Shown here in pieces: positions 36,501 through 48,500 of a stretch of DNA of 64,000 bases. A program made the position numbers and the translations under genes. A model generated the notes under the pieces. It was not told where the DNA came from. It ran no database searches and was given only the letters and a program-made list of their open reading frames with translations. Origin of the DNA: Lamellibrachia columna. Its lineage: Eukaryota; Annelida; Polychaeta; Sabellida; Siboglinidae. Each line of letters begins with the position of its first letter. Position 1 is the first letter of the stretch. The stretch spans positions 60,342,326-60,406,325 of the forward strand of contig OY759265.1 of NCBI GenBank assembly GCA_963662155.1, read 5' to 3'.

Positions 36501-39500
36501 AGCGTGCTACAGTTGAGGGTCTGATGCTATACCACTGTGCTAGCGTGCTACAATTGAGGGTCTGATGCTCTACCACTGTGCTACAATTGAGGGTCTGATG
36601 CTATACCACTACTAGCGTGCTACAGTTGAGGGTCTGATGCTATACCACTGTGCTAGCGTGCTACAGTTGAGGGTCTGATGCTATACCACTGTGGTAGCGT
36701 GCTACAACTGAGGGTCTGATGCTCTACCACTGTGCTAGCGTGCTACAATTGAGGGTCTGATGCTATACCACTGTGCTAGCGTGCTACAATTGAGGGTCTG
36801 ATGCTATACCACTGCGCTAGCGTGCTACAACTGAGGGTCTGATGCTCTAACACTGTGCTAGCGTGCTACAACTGAGGGTCTGATGCTATACCACTGTGCT
36901 AGCGTGCTACAATTGAAGGTCTGATGCTATACCACTGTGCTAGCATGCTACAATTGAAGGTCTGATGCTATACCACTGTGCTAGCGTGCTACAATTGAAG
37001 GTCTGATGCTATACCACTGTGCTAGCGTGTTACAATTGAAGGTCTGATGCTATACCACTGTGCTAGCGTGCTACAACTGAGGGTCTGATGCTATACCACT
37101 GCGCTAGCGTGCTACAATTGAAGGTCTGATGCTATACCACTGTGCTAGCATGCTACAATTGAAGGTCTGATGCTATACCACTGTGCTAGCATGCTACAAT
37201 TGAAGGTCTGATGCTATACCACTGTGCTAGCGTGCTACAACTGAGGGTCTGATGCTATACCACTGTGCTAGCGTGCTACAATTGAAGGTCTGATGCTATA
37301 CCACTGTGCTAGCGTGCTACAATTGAAGGTCTGATGCTATACCACTGTGCTACAATTGAGGGTCTGATGCTATACCACTGCGCTAGCGTGCTACAACTGA
37401 GGGTCTGATGCTCTAACACTGTGCTAGCGTGCTACAACTGAGGGTCTGATGCTATACCACTGTGCTAGCATGCTACAATTGAGGGTCTGATGCTATACCA
37501 CTGTGATAGCGTGCTACAATTGAAGGTCTGATGCTATACCACTGTGCTAGCGTGCTACAACTGAGGGCCTGATGCTATACCACTGTGCTAGCGTGCTACA
37601 ATTGAGGGTCTGATGCTATACCACTGTGGTAGCGTGCTACAGTTGAGGGTCTGATGCTATACCACTGTGGTAGCGTGCTACAGTTGAGGGTCTGATGCTA
37701 TACCACTGTGCTAGCGTGCTACAGTTGAGGGTCTGATGCTCTACCACTGTGCTAGCGTGCTACAGTTGAGGGTCTGATGCTCTACCACTGTGCTAGCGTG
37801 CTACAATTGAGGGTCTGATGCTATACCACTGTGCTAGCATGCTACAATTGAGGGTCTGATGCTATACCACTGTGCTAGCGTGCTACAGTTGAGGGTCTGA
37901 TGCTATACCACTGTGCTAGCGTGCTACAATTGAGGGTCTGATGCTCTACCACTGTGCTAGCGTGCTACAATTGAGGGTCTGATGCTATACCACTACTAGC
38001 GTGCTACAGTTGAGGGTCTGATGCTATACCACTGTGCTAGCGTGCTACAGTTGAGGGTCTGATGCTATACCACTGTGCTAGCGTGCTACAACTCAGGGTC
38101 TGATGCTCTACCACTGTGCTAGCGTGCTACAGTTGAGGGTCTGATGCTATACCACTGTGCTAGCATGCTACAACTGAGGGTCTGATGCTATACCACTGTG
38201 CTAGCATGCTACAATTGAGGGCCTGATGCTATACCTCTGTGCTAGCGTGCTACAACTGAGGGTCTGATGCTATACCACTGTGCTAGCGTGCTACAACTGA
38301 GGGCCTGATGCTATACCACTGTGCTAGCGTGCTACAATTGAGGGTCTGATGCTATACCACTGCGCTAGCGTGCTACAACTGAGGGTCTGATGCTCTAACA
38401 CTGTGCTAGCGTGCTACAACTGAGGGTCTGATGCTATACCACTGTGCTAGCATGCTACAATTGAGGGTCTGATGCTATACCACTGTGCTAGCGTGCTACA
38501 ATTGAAGGTCTGATGCTATACCACTGTGCTAGCGTGCTACAATTGAGGGTCTGATGCTATACCACTGCGCTAGCGTGCTACAACTGAGGGTCTGATGCTC
38601 TAACACTGTGCTAGCGTGCTACAACTGAGGGTATGATGCTATACCACTGTGCTAGCATGCTACAATTGAGGGTCTGATGCTATACCACTGTGCTAGCGTG
38701 CTACAATTGAAGGTCTGATGCTATACCACTGTGCTAGCATGCTACAACTTAGGGCCTGATACTATACCACTGTGCTAGCGTGCTACAATTGAGGGTCTGA
38801 TGCTATACCACTGTGCTAGCGTGCTACAGTTGAGGGTCTGATGCTATACCACTGTGCTAGCGTGCTACAGTTGAGGGTCTGATGCTCTACCACTGTGCTA
38901 GCGTGCTACAGTTGAGGGTCTGATGCTCTACCACTGTGCTAGCGTGCTACAGTTGAGGGTCTGATGCTATACCACTGTGCTAGCGTGCTACAATTGAGGG
39001 TCTGATGCTCTACCACTGTGCTACAATTGAGGGTCTGATGCTATACCACTACTAGCGTGCTACAGTTGAGGGTCTGATGCTATACCACTGTGCTAGCGTG
39101 CTACAGTTGAGGGTCTGATGCTATACCACTGTGCTAGCGTGCTACAACTGAGGGTCTGATGCTCTACCACTGTGCTAGCGTGCTACAATTGAGGGTCTGA
39201 TGCTATACCACTGTGCTAGCGTGCTACAACTGAGGGTCTGATGCTATACCACTGTGCTAGCATGCTACAATTGAGGGTCTGATGCTATACCACTGTGCTA
39301 GCGTGCTACAATTGAAGGTCTGATGCTATACCACTGTGCTACAACTGAGGGCCTGATGCTATACCACTGTGCTAGCGTGCTACAATTGAGGGTCTGATGC
39401 TATACCACTGTGCTAGCGTGCTACAGTTGAGGGTCTGATGCTATACCACTGTGGTAGCGTGCTACAGTTGAGGGTCTGATGCTATACCACTGTGCTAGCG

Positions 39501-42500
39501 TGCTACAGTTGAGGGTCTGATGCTCTACCACTGTGCTAGCGTGCTACAGTTGAGGGTCTGATGCTCTACCACTGTGCTAGCGTGCTACAGTTGAGGGTCT
39601 GATGCTATACCACTGTGCTAGCGTGCTACAATTGAGGGTCTGATGCTCTACCACTGTGCTACAATTGAGGGTCTGATGCTATACCACTACTAGCGTGCTA
39701 CAGTTGAGGGTCTGATGCTATACCACTGTGCTAGCGTGCTACAGTTGAGGGTCTGATGCTATACCACTGTGCTAGCGTGCTACAACTGAGGGTCTGATGC
39801 TCTACCACTGTGCTAGCGTGCTACAATTGAGGGTCTGATGCTATACCACTGTGCTAGCGTGCTACAACTGAGGGTCTGATGCTCTACCACTGTGCTAGCG
39901 TGCTACAATTGAGGGTCTGATGCTATACCACTGTGGTAGCGTGCTACAATTGAGGGTTTGATGCTATACCACTGTGCTAGTGTGCTACAATTGAAGGTCT
40001 GATGCTATACCACTGTGCTAACATGCTACAACTGAGGGTCTGATGCTATACCACTGTGCTAGCGTGCTACAACTGAGGGCCTGATGCTATACCACTGTGC
40101 TAGCGTGCTACAACTGAGGGTCTGATGCTATACCACTGTGCTAGCGTGCTACAATTGAGGGCCTGATGCTATACCACTGTGCTAGCGTGCTACAACTGAG
40201 GGTCTGATGCTATACCACTGTGCTAGCGTGCTACAATTGAGGGTCTGATGCTATACCACTGTGCTAGCGTGCTACAACTGAGGGTCTGATGCTATACCAC
40301 TGTGCTAGCGTGCTACAATTGAGGGTCTGATGCTATACCACTGTGCTACAATTGAGGGTCTGATGCTATACCACTGTGCTAGCGTGCTATAATTGAGGGT
40401 CTGATGCTATACCACTGTGCTAGCATGCTACAATCACACATATTACCATAGATTACTTACTGGGTCACCAATGATGTCAAATGCATTCTGCAGAATCTTG
40501 AAGGCTTCTTCCGATCTCACCTGATGGTTCTACAAGCAGATGCAGCAAGACTGTCAAAGTTACATTAATTATAATCTAATCAGAAAATTGGCATTTACCA
40601 AGGAACACACCATTTCATGTTGTATCGACATATATTTAACTATTAGAGAGGGTAAAAGATATATGTACCAGGCCTGGAGTCTACTACATTGCAATGTAAT
40701 AGATTACTATTACTTAGTTTCCTTTCTATTACTATTACGTGCTGAAGGCAATGTGATATATTACTATTACATTTCAAGCTATTACTATCACATTTTCCAT
40801 CGGAACTATTTTCTTTCAATTAAAATTTTACATACTTAATCACTTACATAATTTCAAATTAACTGATGGGTGTATCGTTGATACTAAGTGCACATTTGAA
40901 AAAACTAACAACAAATACTCAGATGACAGTTTATACTTTATTTTGGAGGCAAAACAACTGTTTACTTTAGTGTCAATTGATCTTGATCAACACAAAATCT
41001 CTTGCATACAACAATACTGAGATGTGGCAAGATGTCCTGTCTGTAGTCTTTCTGTACTTGATCTCTGGGTGTTTTATATCACATCACATATCTAACATCA
41101 GAACAAGATGTCCTGTCTGTAGTCTCTCTGTACTCAATCTCTGGGTGTTTTATATCATATCACATATCTAACATCAGAACAAGATGTCCTGTCTGTAGTC
41201 TCTCTGTACACGATCTCTGGGTGTTTTAAATCACATCACATATCTAACATCAGAACAAGATGTCCTGTCTGTAGTCTCTCTGTACTCGATCTCTAGGTGT
41301 TTTATATCACATCACATATCTAACATCAGAACAAGATGTCCTGTCTGTAGTCTCTCTGTACTCGATCTCTGGGTGTTTTAAATCACATCACATATCTAAC
41401 ATCAGAACAAGATGTCCTGTCTGTAGTCTCTCTGTACTCAATCTCTGGGTGTTTTATATCACATCACATATCTAACATCAGAACAAGATGTCCTGTCTGT
41501 AGTCTCTCTGTACTTGATCTCTGGGTGTTTTATATCACATCACATATCTAACATCAGAACAAGATGTCCTGTCTGTAGTCTCTCTGTACTCAATCTCTGG
41601 GTGTTTTATATCACATCACATATCTAACATCAGAACAAGATGTCCTGTCTGTAGTCTCTCTGTACTTGATCTCTGGGTGTTTTATATCACATCACATATC
41701 TAACATCAGAACAAGATGTCCTGTCTGTAGTCTCTCTGTACTCAATCTCTGGGTGTTTTATATCACATCACATATCTAACATCAGAACAAGATGTCCTGT
41801 CTGTAGTCTCTCTGTACACGATCTCTGGGTGTTTTATATCACATCACATCACATCACATCACATCACATCACATCACATCACATCACATCACATCACATC
41901 ACATCACATCACATCACATCACATCACATCACATCACATCACATCAGAACAAGATCGCTTTACTTTAAAAGATGGCTGCTGCATTTAACTGACATGAGCT
42001 TCTGGAAAACTGCATCACTCAAACAACATCAATCTGGGCGATAGATCTTGCTGACAATTAAAATTACAATTAACTCATAAATTTCCCACTTAAATTAATC
42101 TCACACAATTCCAGTCGGATGTAGAAGTTTTACATATTCATTGGAATGAAACAGAAAACCAATGTCACTGTAACATAACACAGTCTGATTATCCCATAGT
42201 AGACCCATACTGCTCGGCTGCTGCTTGGTGGACAGGTAATTATTGGATTTTGCTCAAACATTACCCAGCATAGCAGGCTGGCAGCTAGGGTTGGGAGATG
42301 GCAATGATTGATTGATTGAGATGTTAAAGACAGTCTTTTTAGTGTTGGAAGCATGGAACCCTTATCCTGTTTCAGTGAATGAATGAATAGGCTTGTGTGA
42401 AAAGGATAGATGGCTGGTGGACCTAGCTTTAAATGACCAATTAGCCATGCATCAGTCACACTGTCTCCGTTTCTCCTGCTAATAGTGCTAAAGTTCAATG

Positions 42501-45500
42501 ACTGTCATGATTCGGATACTAAACCATTTTATCACCACAACAAAGGTTCCAAATTGAAAATGTTAACAAGTCATGTTATGCCAAAATATAGAATTTTTAT
42601 TTTTAATGAAATTGTATTTTGGTGTGATTGAAATGTTCAATTGTAATAGCAAAGTAATTGCTCAATTACTATTACTTTGCTTTCTATTACAATTACTATT
42701 ACATTGCATTCTGTTCCATCTATTACTATTACTTGAACAATTGTAATTGTTACTATTACAATTACCCCAGGCCTGATATGTACTAGTGCAACTCATTTTG
42801 TTTTGTTAAGTTAGGCTAATAACTACATTGTTCTGTTGATTATGCAACCATTTTCTCTGTTCATTAAAGGTATGGATGAAATGTGCACTAGCACTAGTTA
42901 GTAGAATGATACAGGAATGTTAACTACTGCTGATGGTCGACACAAGTTGATGGGCAGTGATCCAGACCTTGTCTGGATGCACCAGGATAGCCTGTCTTCT
43001 GTAGAACCTCTTTATCTCTTCATCAGACGCGTCCACTCCAACTCCCAACACGCTGCAAGTCAACATAATGATGTTTAATAAGATAATAATTTTGTGATGA
43101 TAATAATTTTGGACTATTTAAAGATTTTTAAATATTTATCATGAGGCTAGAATATTTATGATAACGGTTTTAGAATTTTATAAATGAATTTACGGTAATA
43201 TAAATATTTTTTAATATTTATGATTTTAGAGTAAATTATTTAATCATTGCAGCAAGCGCTATGAGCATCTCATTGGGCAGATACCAGCACTATACAATCA
43301 TTATATTATTATAACATTTACTTTGTGAACAGCTAAGCACTGTATAAACAAGTTTGCGTGTTGAAAGGATGGGAAGGTAGCAGGAGATATTATCTAATAG
43401 TTCTACCTTTACTGCACCAGAAAGTCAAGTGTTGATTAAAACACAAAGATCTTGCCATTATGGATAAGTGATGTCTGCAGAAACCTTTCTAGTTCCATGT
43501 TAAAAACGCAGGCAGCTCTGACTGTACAATAGACTGACCTTACTGGAAGGTTGACATACTTATAGACTGATCTGACTGTAAGGTTGACTTACCTGTACGG
43601 ATTCTTGACATCACAGCTCAACAGCCTCCTCACAGCTTCTTCACCTGCAAGTTCAAAAACTCAGTTTCCACACTACCACCAATGCAGTGCTCTCACCACC
43701 TGCAAGTAACAGTAGAGACACTACCACCAACACTGCGGCAGTGCTCTCACCACCTGCAAGTAACATTAGAGACACTACCACCAACACTGGCACAGTGCTC
43801 TCACCACCTGCAAGTAACATTAGAGACACTACCACCAACACTGGGGCAGTGCTCTCACCACCTGCAAGTAACATTAGAGACACTACCACCAACACTGCGG
43901 CAGTGCTCTCACCACCTGCAAGTAACATTAGAGACACTACCACCAACACTGGCACAGTGCTCTCACCACCTGCAAGTAACATTAGAGACACTACCACCAA
44001 CACTGGGGCAGTGCTCTCACCACCTGCAAGTAACATTAGAGACACTACCACCAACACTGGCACAGTGCTCTCACCACCTGCAAGTAACATTAGAGACACT
44101 ACCACCAACACTGCAGCAGTGCTCTCACCACCTGCAAGTAACATTAGAGACACTACCACCAACACTGGCACAGTGCTCTCACCACCTGCAAGTAACATTA
44201 GAGACACTACCACCAACACTGGGGCAGTGCTCTCACCACCTGCAAGTAACATTAGAGACACCACCACCAACACTGCAGCAGTGCTCTCACCACCTGCAAG
44301 TAACATTAGAGACACTACCACCAACACTGGCACAGTGCTCTCACCACCTGCAAGTAACATTAGAGACACTACCACCAACACTGCGGCAGTGCTCTCACCA
44401 CCTGCAAGTAACATTAGAGACACTACCACCAACACTGGCACAGAGCTCTCACAACCTGCAAGTAACATTAGAGACACTACCACCAACATTGGCACAGTGC
44501 TCTCACCACCTGCAAGTACCATTAGAGACACTATCACCAACACTGCGGTAGTGCTCTCACCACCTGCAAGTAACATTAGAGACACTACCACCAACACTGG
44601 GGCAGTGCTCTCACCACCTGCAAGTAACATTAGAGACACTACCACCAACACTGGGGCAGTGCTCTCACCACCTGCAAGTAACATTAGAGACACTACCACC
44701 AACACTGCGGCAGTGCTCTCACCACCTGCAAGTAACATTACAGACACTACCACCAACACTGGCACAGTGCTCTCACCACCTGCAAGTAACATTAGAGACA
44801 CTACCACCAACACTGGGGCAGTGCTCTCACCACCTGCAAGTAACATTAGAGACACTACCACCAACACTGGCACAGTGCTCTCACCACCTGCAAGTAACAT
44901 TAGAGACACTACCACCAACACTGCGGCAGTGCTCTCACCACCTGCAAGTAACATTAGAGACACTACCACCAACACTGGTACAGTGCTCTCACCACCTGCA
45001 AGTAACATTAGAGACACTACCACCAACACTGGGGCAGTGCTCTCACCACCTGCAAGTAACATTAGAGACACTACCACCAACACTGCGGCAGTGCTCTCAC
45101 CACCTCAAGTAACATTAGAGACACTACCACCAACACTGGCACAGTGCTCTCACCACCTGCAAGTAACATTAGAGACACTACCACCAACACTGCGGCAGTG
45201 CTCTCACCACCTGCAAGTACCATTAGAGACACTACCACCAACACTGGCACAGAGCTCTCACCACCTGCAAGTAACATTAGAGACACTACCACCAACACTG
45301 GCACAGTGCTCTCACCACCTGCAAGTAACATTAGAGACACTACCACCAACACTGCGGCAGTGCTCTCACCACCTGCAAGTAACATTAGAGACACTACCAC
45401 CAACACTGGGGCAGTGCTCTCACCACCTGCAAGTAACATTAGAGACACTACCACCAACACTGGCGCAGTGCTCTCACCACCTGCAAGTAACATTAGAGAC

Positions 45501-48500
45501 ACTACCACCAACACTGGCACAGTGCTCTCACCACCTGCAAGTAAAAGTTTCCATACTATCACCAAAACTGGGCAGTGCTCTCACCACCTGCAAGTAACAT
45601 TAGAGACACTACAACCAACACTGGCACAGTGCTCTCACCACCTGCAAGTAACATTAGAGACACTACCACCAACACTGGCACAGTGCTCTCACCACCTGCA
45701 AGTAACATTAGAGACACTACCACCAACACTGGCACAGTGCTCTCACCACCTGCAAGTAACATTAGAGACACTACCACCAACACTGGCACAGTGCTCTCAC
45801 CACCTGCAAGTAACATTAGAGACACTACCACCAACACTGGCACAGTGCTCTCACCACCTGCAAGTAACATTAGAGACACTACCACCAACACTGGCGCAGT
45901 GCGCTCACCACCTGCAAGTAACATTAGAGACACTATCACCAACACTGGCGCAGTGCTCTCACCACCTGCAAGTAACATTAGAGACACTACCACCAACACT
46001 GGCACAGTGCTCTCACCACCTGCAAGTAACATTAGAGACACTACCACCAACACTGGCGCAGTGCTCTCACCACCTGCAAGTAACATTAGAGACACTACCA
46101 CCAACACTGGCACAGTGCTCTCACCACCTGCAAGTAACATTAGAGACACTACCACCAACACTGGCGCAGTGCTCTCACCACCTGCAAGTAAAGGTTTCCA
46201 TACTATCACCAAAACTGGGCAGTGCTCTCACCACCTGCAAGTAACAGTAGAGACACTAACACCAACACTGGGGCAGTGCTCTCACCACCTGCAAGTAACA
46301 TTAGAGACACTACCACCAACACTGGCGCAGTGCTCTCACCACCTGCAAGTAAAGGTTTCCATACTATCACCAAAACTGGGCAGTGCTCTCACCACCTGCA
46401 AGTAACAGTAGAGACACTAACACCAACACTGGGGCAGTGCTATCACCACCTGCAAGTAACAGTAGAGACACTACCACCAACACTGGCGCAGTGCTCTTAC
46501 CACCTGCAAGTAACAGTTTCCACTGACACTGGCAGTCTGGCATAACACTGTCAGCGAACTGACAGTGGCACTCACAAATTTGAGAGGAAATAAGGTAAAA
46601 AACATAACATAACATACAGTGCCTATTATGTCATCCACAACAAATCTAAGCATGTTACATTCCACCCCATCTGATACGTTTAATCAAACATTGCTACAAT
46701 TTCTGGAACTTGTGCAAATAATTCTGCAATTGTCTACTGCTAGGTTCTCATTGCCACAGTTAACTGGAACAACGTAGAATGAACAGAACTGTCCTGGCAA
46801 TCACTTGCAACATTGTGAGGAAAGAGAAAAATTAAAACATACCTGTAGTCGGCAACTGTATATATCCGCTACGAGGCAGATGAGTAGAATTTCGTCTAGT
46901 TCTAGTGGGCTGAGTATAACTTCTCTGTTGCTGCTTAAGCCAGTCTTGATAGAACAAGACAATGTACACGAACCTGGCAGATTGACAAATACATATGTAT
47001 CAATAAATGAATCAAACATGTGTAGTAATTCAAACACGTATGCACTGGATGTTAGGAAATCTATTGAGTTCTATAAATGCCTGTGGTGCCTTTCTGCCAA
47101 TCAACAATATGTTCTAATGTGGGAACAAACAGAAAGTTTGTGTAAATACTTTTTTAAACAATCAATTAGTATTTTTAAATGTACAAAGAGGATGCAGGCG
47201 ACTGAACTAAACATGACTTTCAGACTATAACAAACAGAATGTGGGTGGCTTTAGTAGACATGACTTTCAGATTGCAAGAAACAGAATGCAGGTGACTGAA
47301 CAAAACATGACTTTCGTGTAACAAACAGAATGTGGGTGACTGAACTAAACGTCTTTCAGAATGTAACAAGAGAATTTGGGCAACTAAACTAAACATGACT
47401 TTCAGAGTTAAACAAAGAAACTGTAGGTGACTGAACTAAACATGACTTTCAGTGTAACAAACAGAATGTGTGCAGCTGAACTAAACATGACTTTCAGAGC
47501 GGAACAAACAGAATGCGGGCTAATTAACTAAACATGATTTTCAGACTGCAACAAACAGAATGTATGTGGCTGAACTAAACATGACTTTCATGTAACAAAC
47601 AGAATGTGGGTGACAGAACAAAACATGACTTTCGGAGTGTAACAAAGAGAATGTGGATGACTGAACAAAATGTCTTTCAGAATGTAACAAAGAGAATGTG
47701 GGTGACTGAATTAAACATGTCTTTCATAGTGTAACAAAGAAAATGTGGGTGACTAAACTTAACTGTGCTTGTCATAGCACCAACCTCCTGGACACTTACA
47801 GGTTGAGTGTCAAACTAAATAGGCCTTTGATGACCAGCAGCAAGACACACAGGACAATGAGCAAGGACTTGCAGAGTAGCTGCAACAGGTGCTGGCCTGC
47901 AACCACAAACACCCACATGTCAGAGTAGCTGCAACAGGTGCTGGCCTGCAACCACAAACACCCACATGTCAGAGTAGCTGCCACAGTAGCTGGCCTGCAA
48001 CCACAAACACCCACATGTCAGAGTAGCTGCAACAGGTGCTGGCCTGCAACCACAAACACCCACATGTCAGAGTAGCTGCCATTGGTGCTGGACTGCAACC
48101 ACAAACACCCACATGTCAGAGTAGCTGCCACAGGAGCTGGCCTGCAACCACAAACACCCACATGTCAGAGTAGCTGCCACAGGTACTGGCCTGCAACCAC
48201 AAACACCCACATGTCAGAGTAGCTGCCACAGGAGCTGGCCTGCAACCACAAACACCCACATGTCAGAGTAGCTGCAACAGGTGCTGGCCTGCAACCACAA
48301 ACACCCACATGTCAGAGTAGCTGCCATTGGTGCTGGACTGCAACCACAAACACCCACATGTCAGAGTAGCTGCCACAGGAGCTGGCCTGCAACCACAAAC
48401 ACCCACATGTCAGAGTAGCTGCCACAGGTGCTGGCCTGCAACCACAAACACCCACATGTCAGAGTAGCTGCCACAGTAGCTGGCCTGCAACCACAAACAC

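Larger units (their letters stand above)
40669..42775. mobile_element. hAT element with perfect 8-bp target duplication, in DNAJC14 intron 6
   Basis: Ends CAGGCCTGGAGT and (inverted) CAGGCCTGGGGT, flanked by ATATGTAC at 40661-40668 and 42776-42783. Subterminal DNA on both sides is dense in TATTACTATTAC/GTAATAG motifs, typical hAT transposase-binding clusters. No transposase is seen; a 76-bp array and an ATCAC pentamer tract fill the middle. The 122-codon minus frame at 42130-42498 has no recognisable domain. The element makes up most of the 2.4-kb intron. Confidence 0.9.

Noticed and set aside
26296..40433. CRISPR array
   Set aside because: Repeat units are contiguous with no unique spacers, and the DNA is animal.
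43687..45597. 636-codon Thr/Ser/Pro-rich frame (and the 476-codon frame opposite) in the 54-bp array
   Set aside because: The unit length is a multiple of three and lacks stops in several frames on both strands; no start context, no flanking unique coding sequence.
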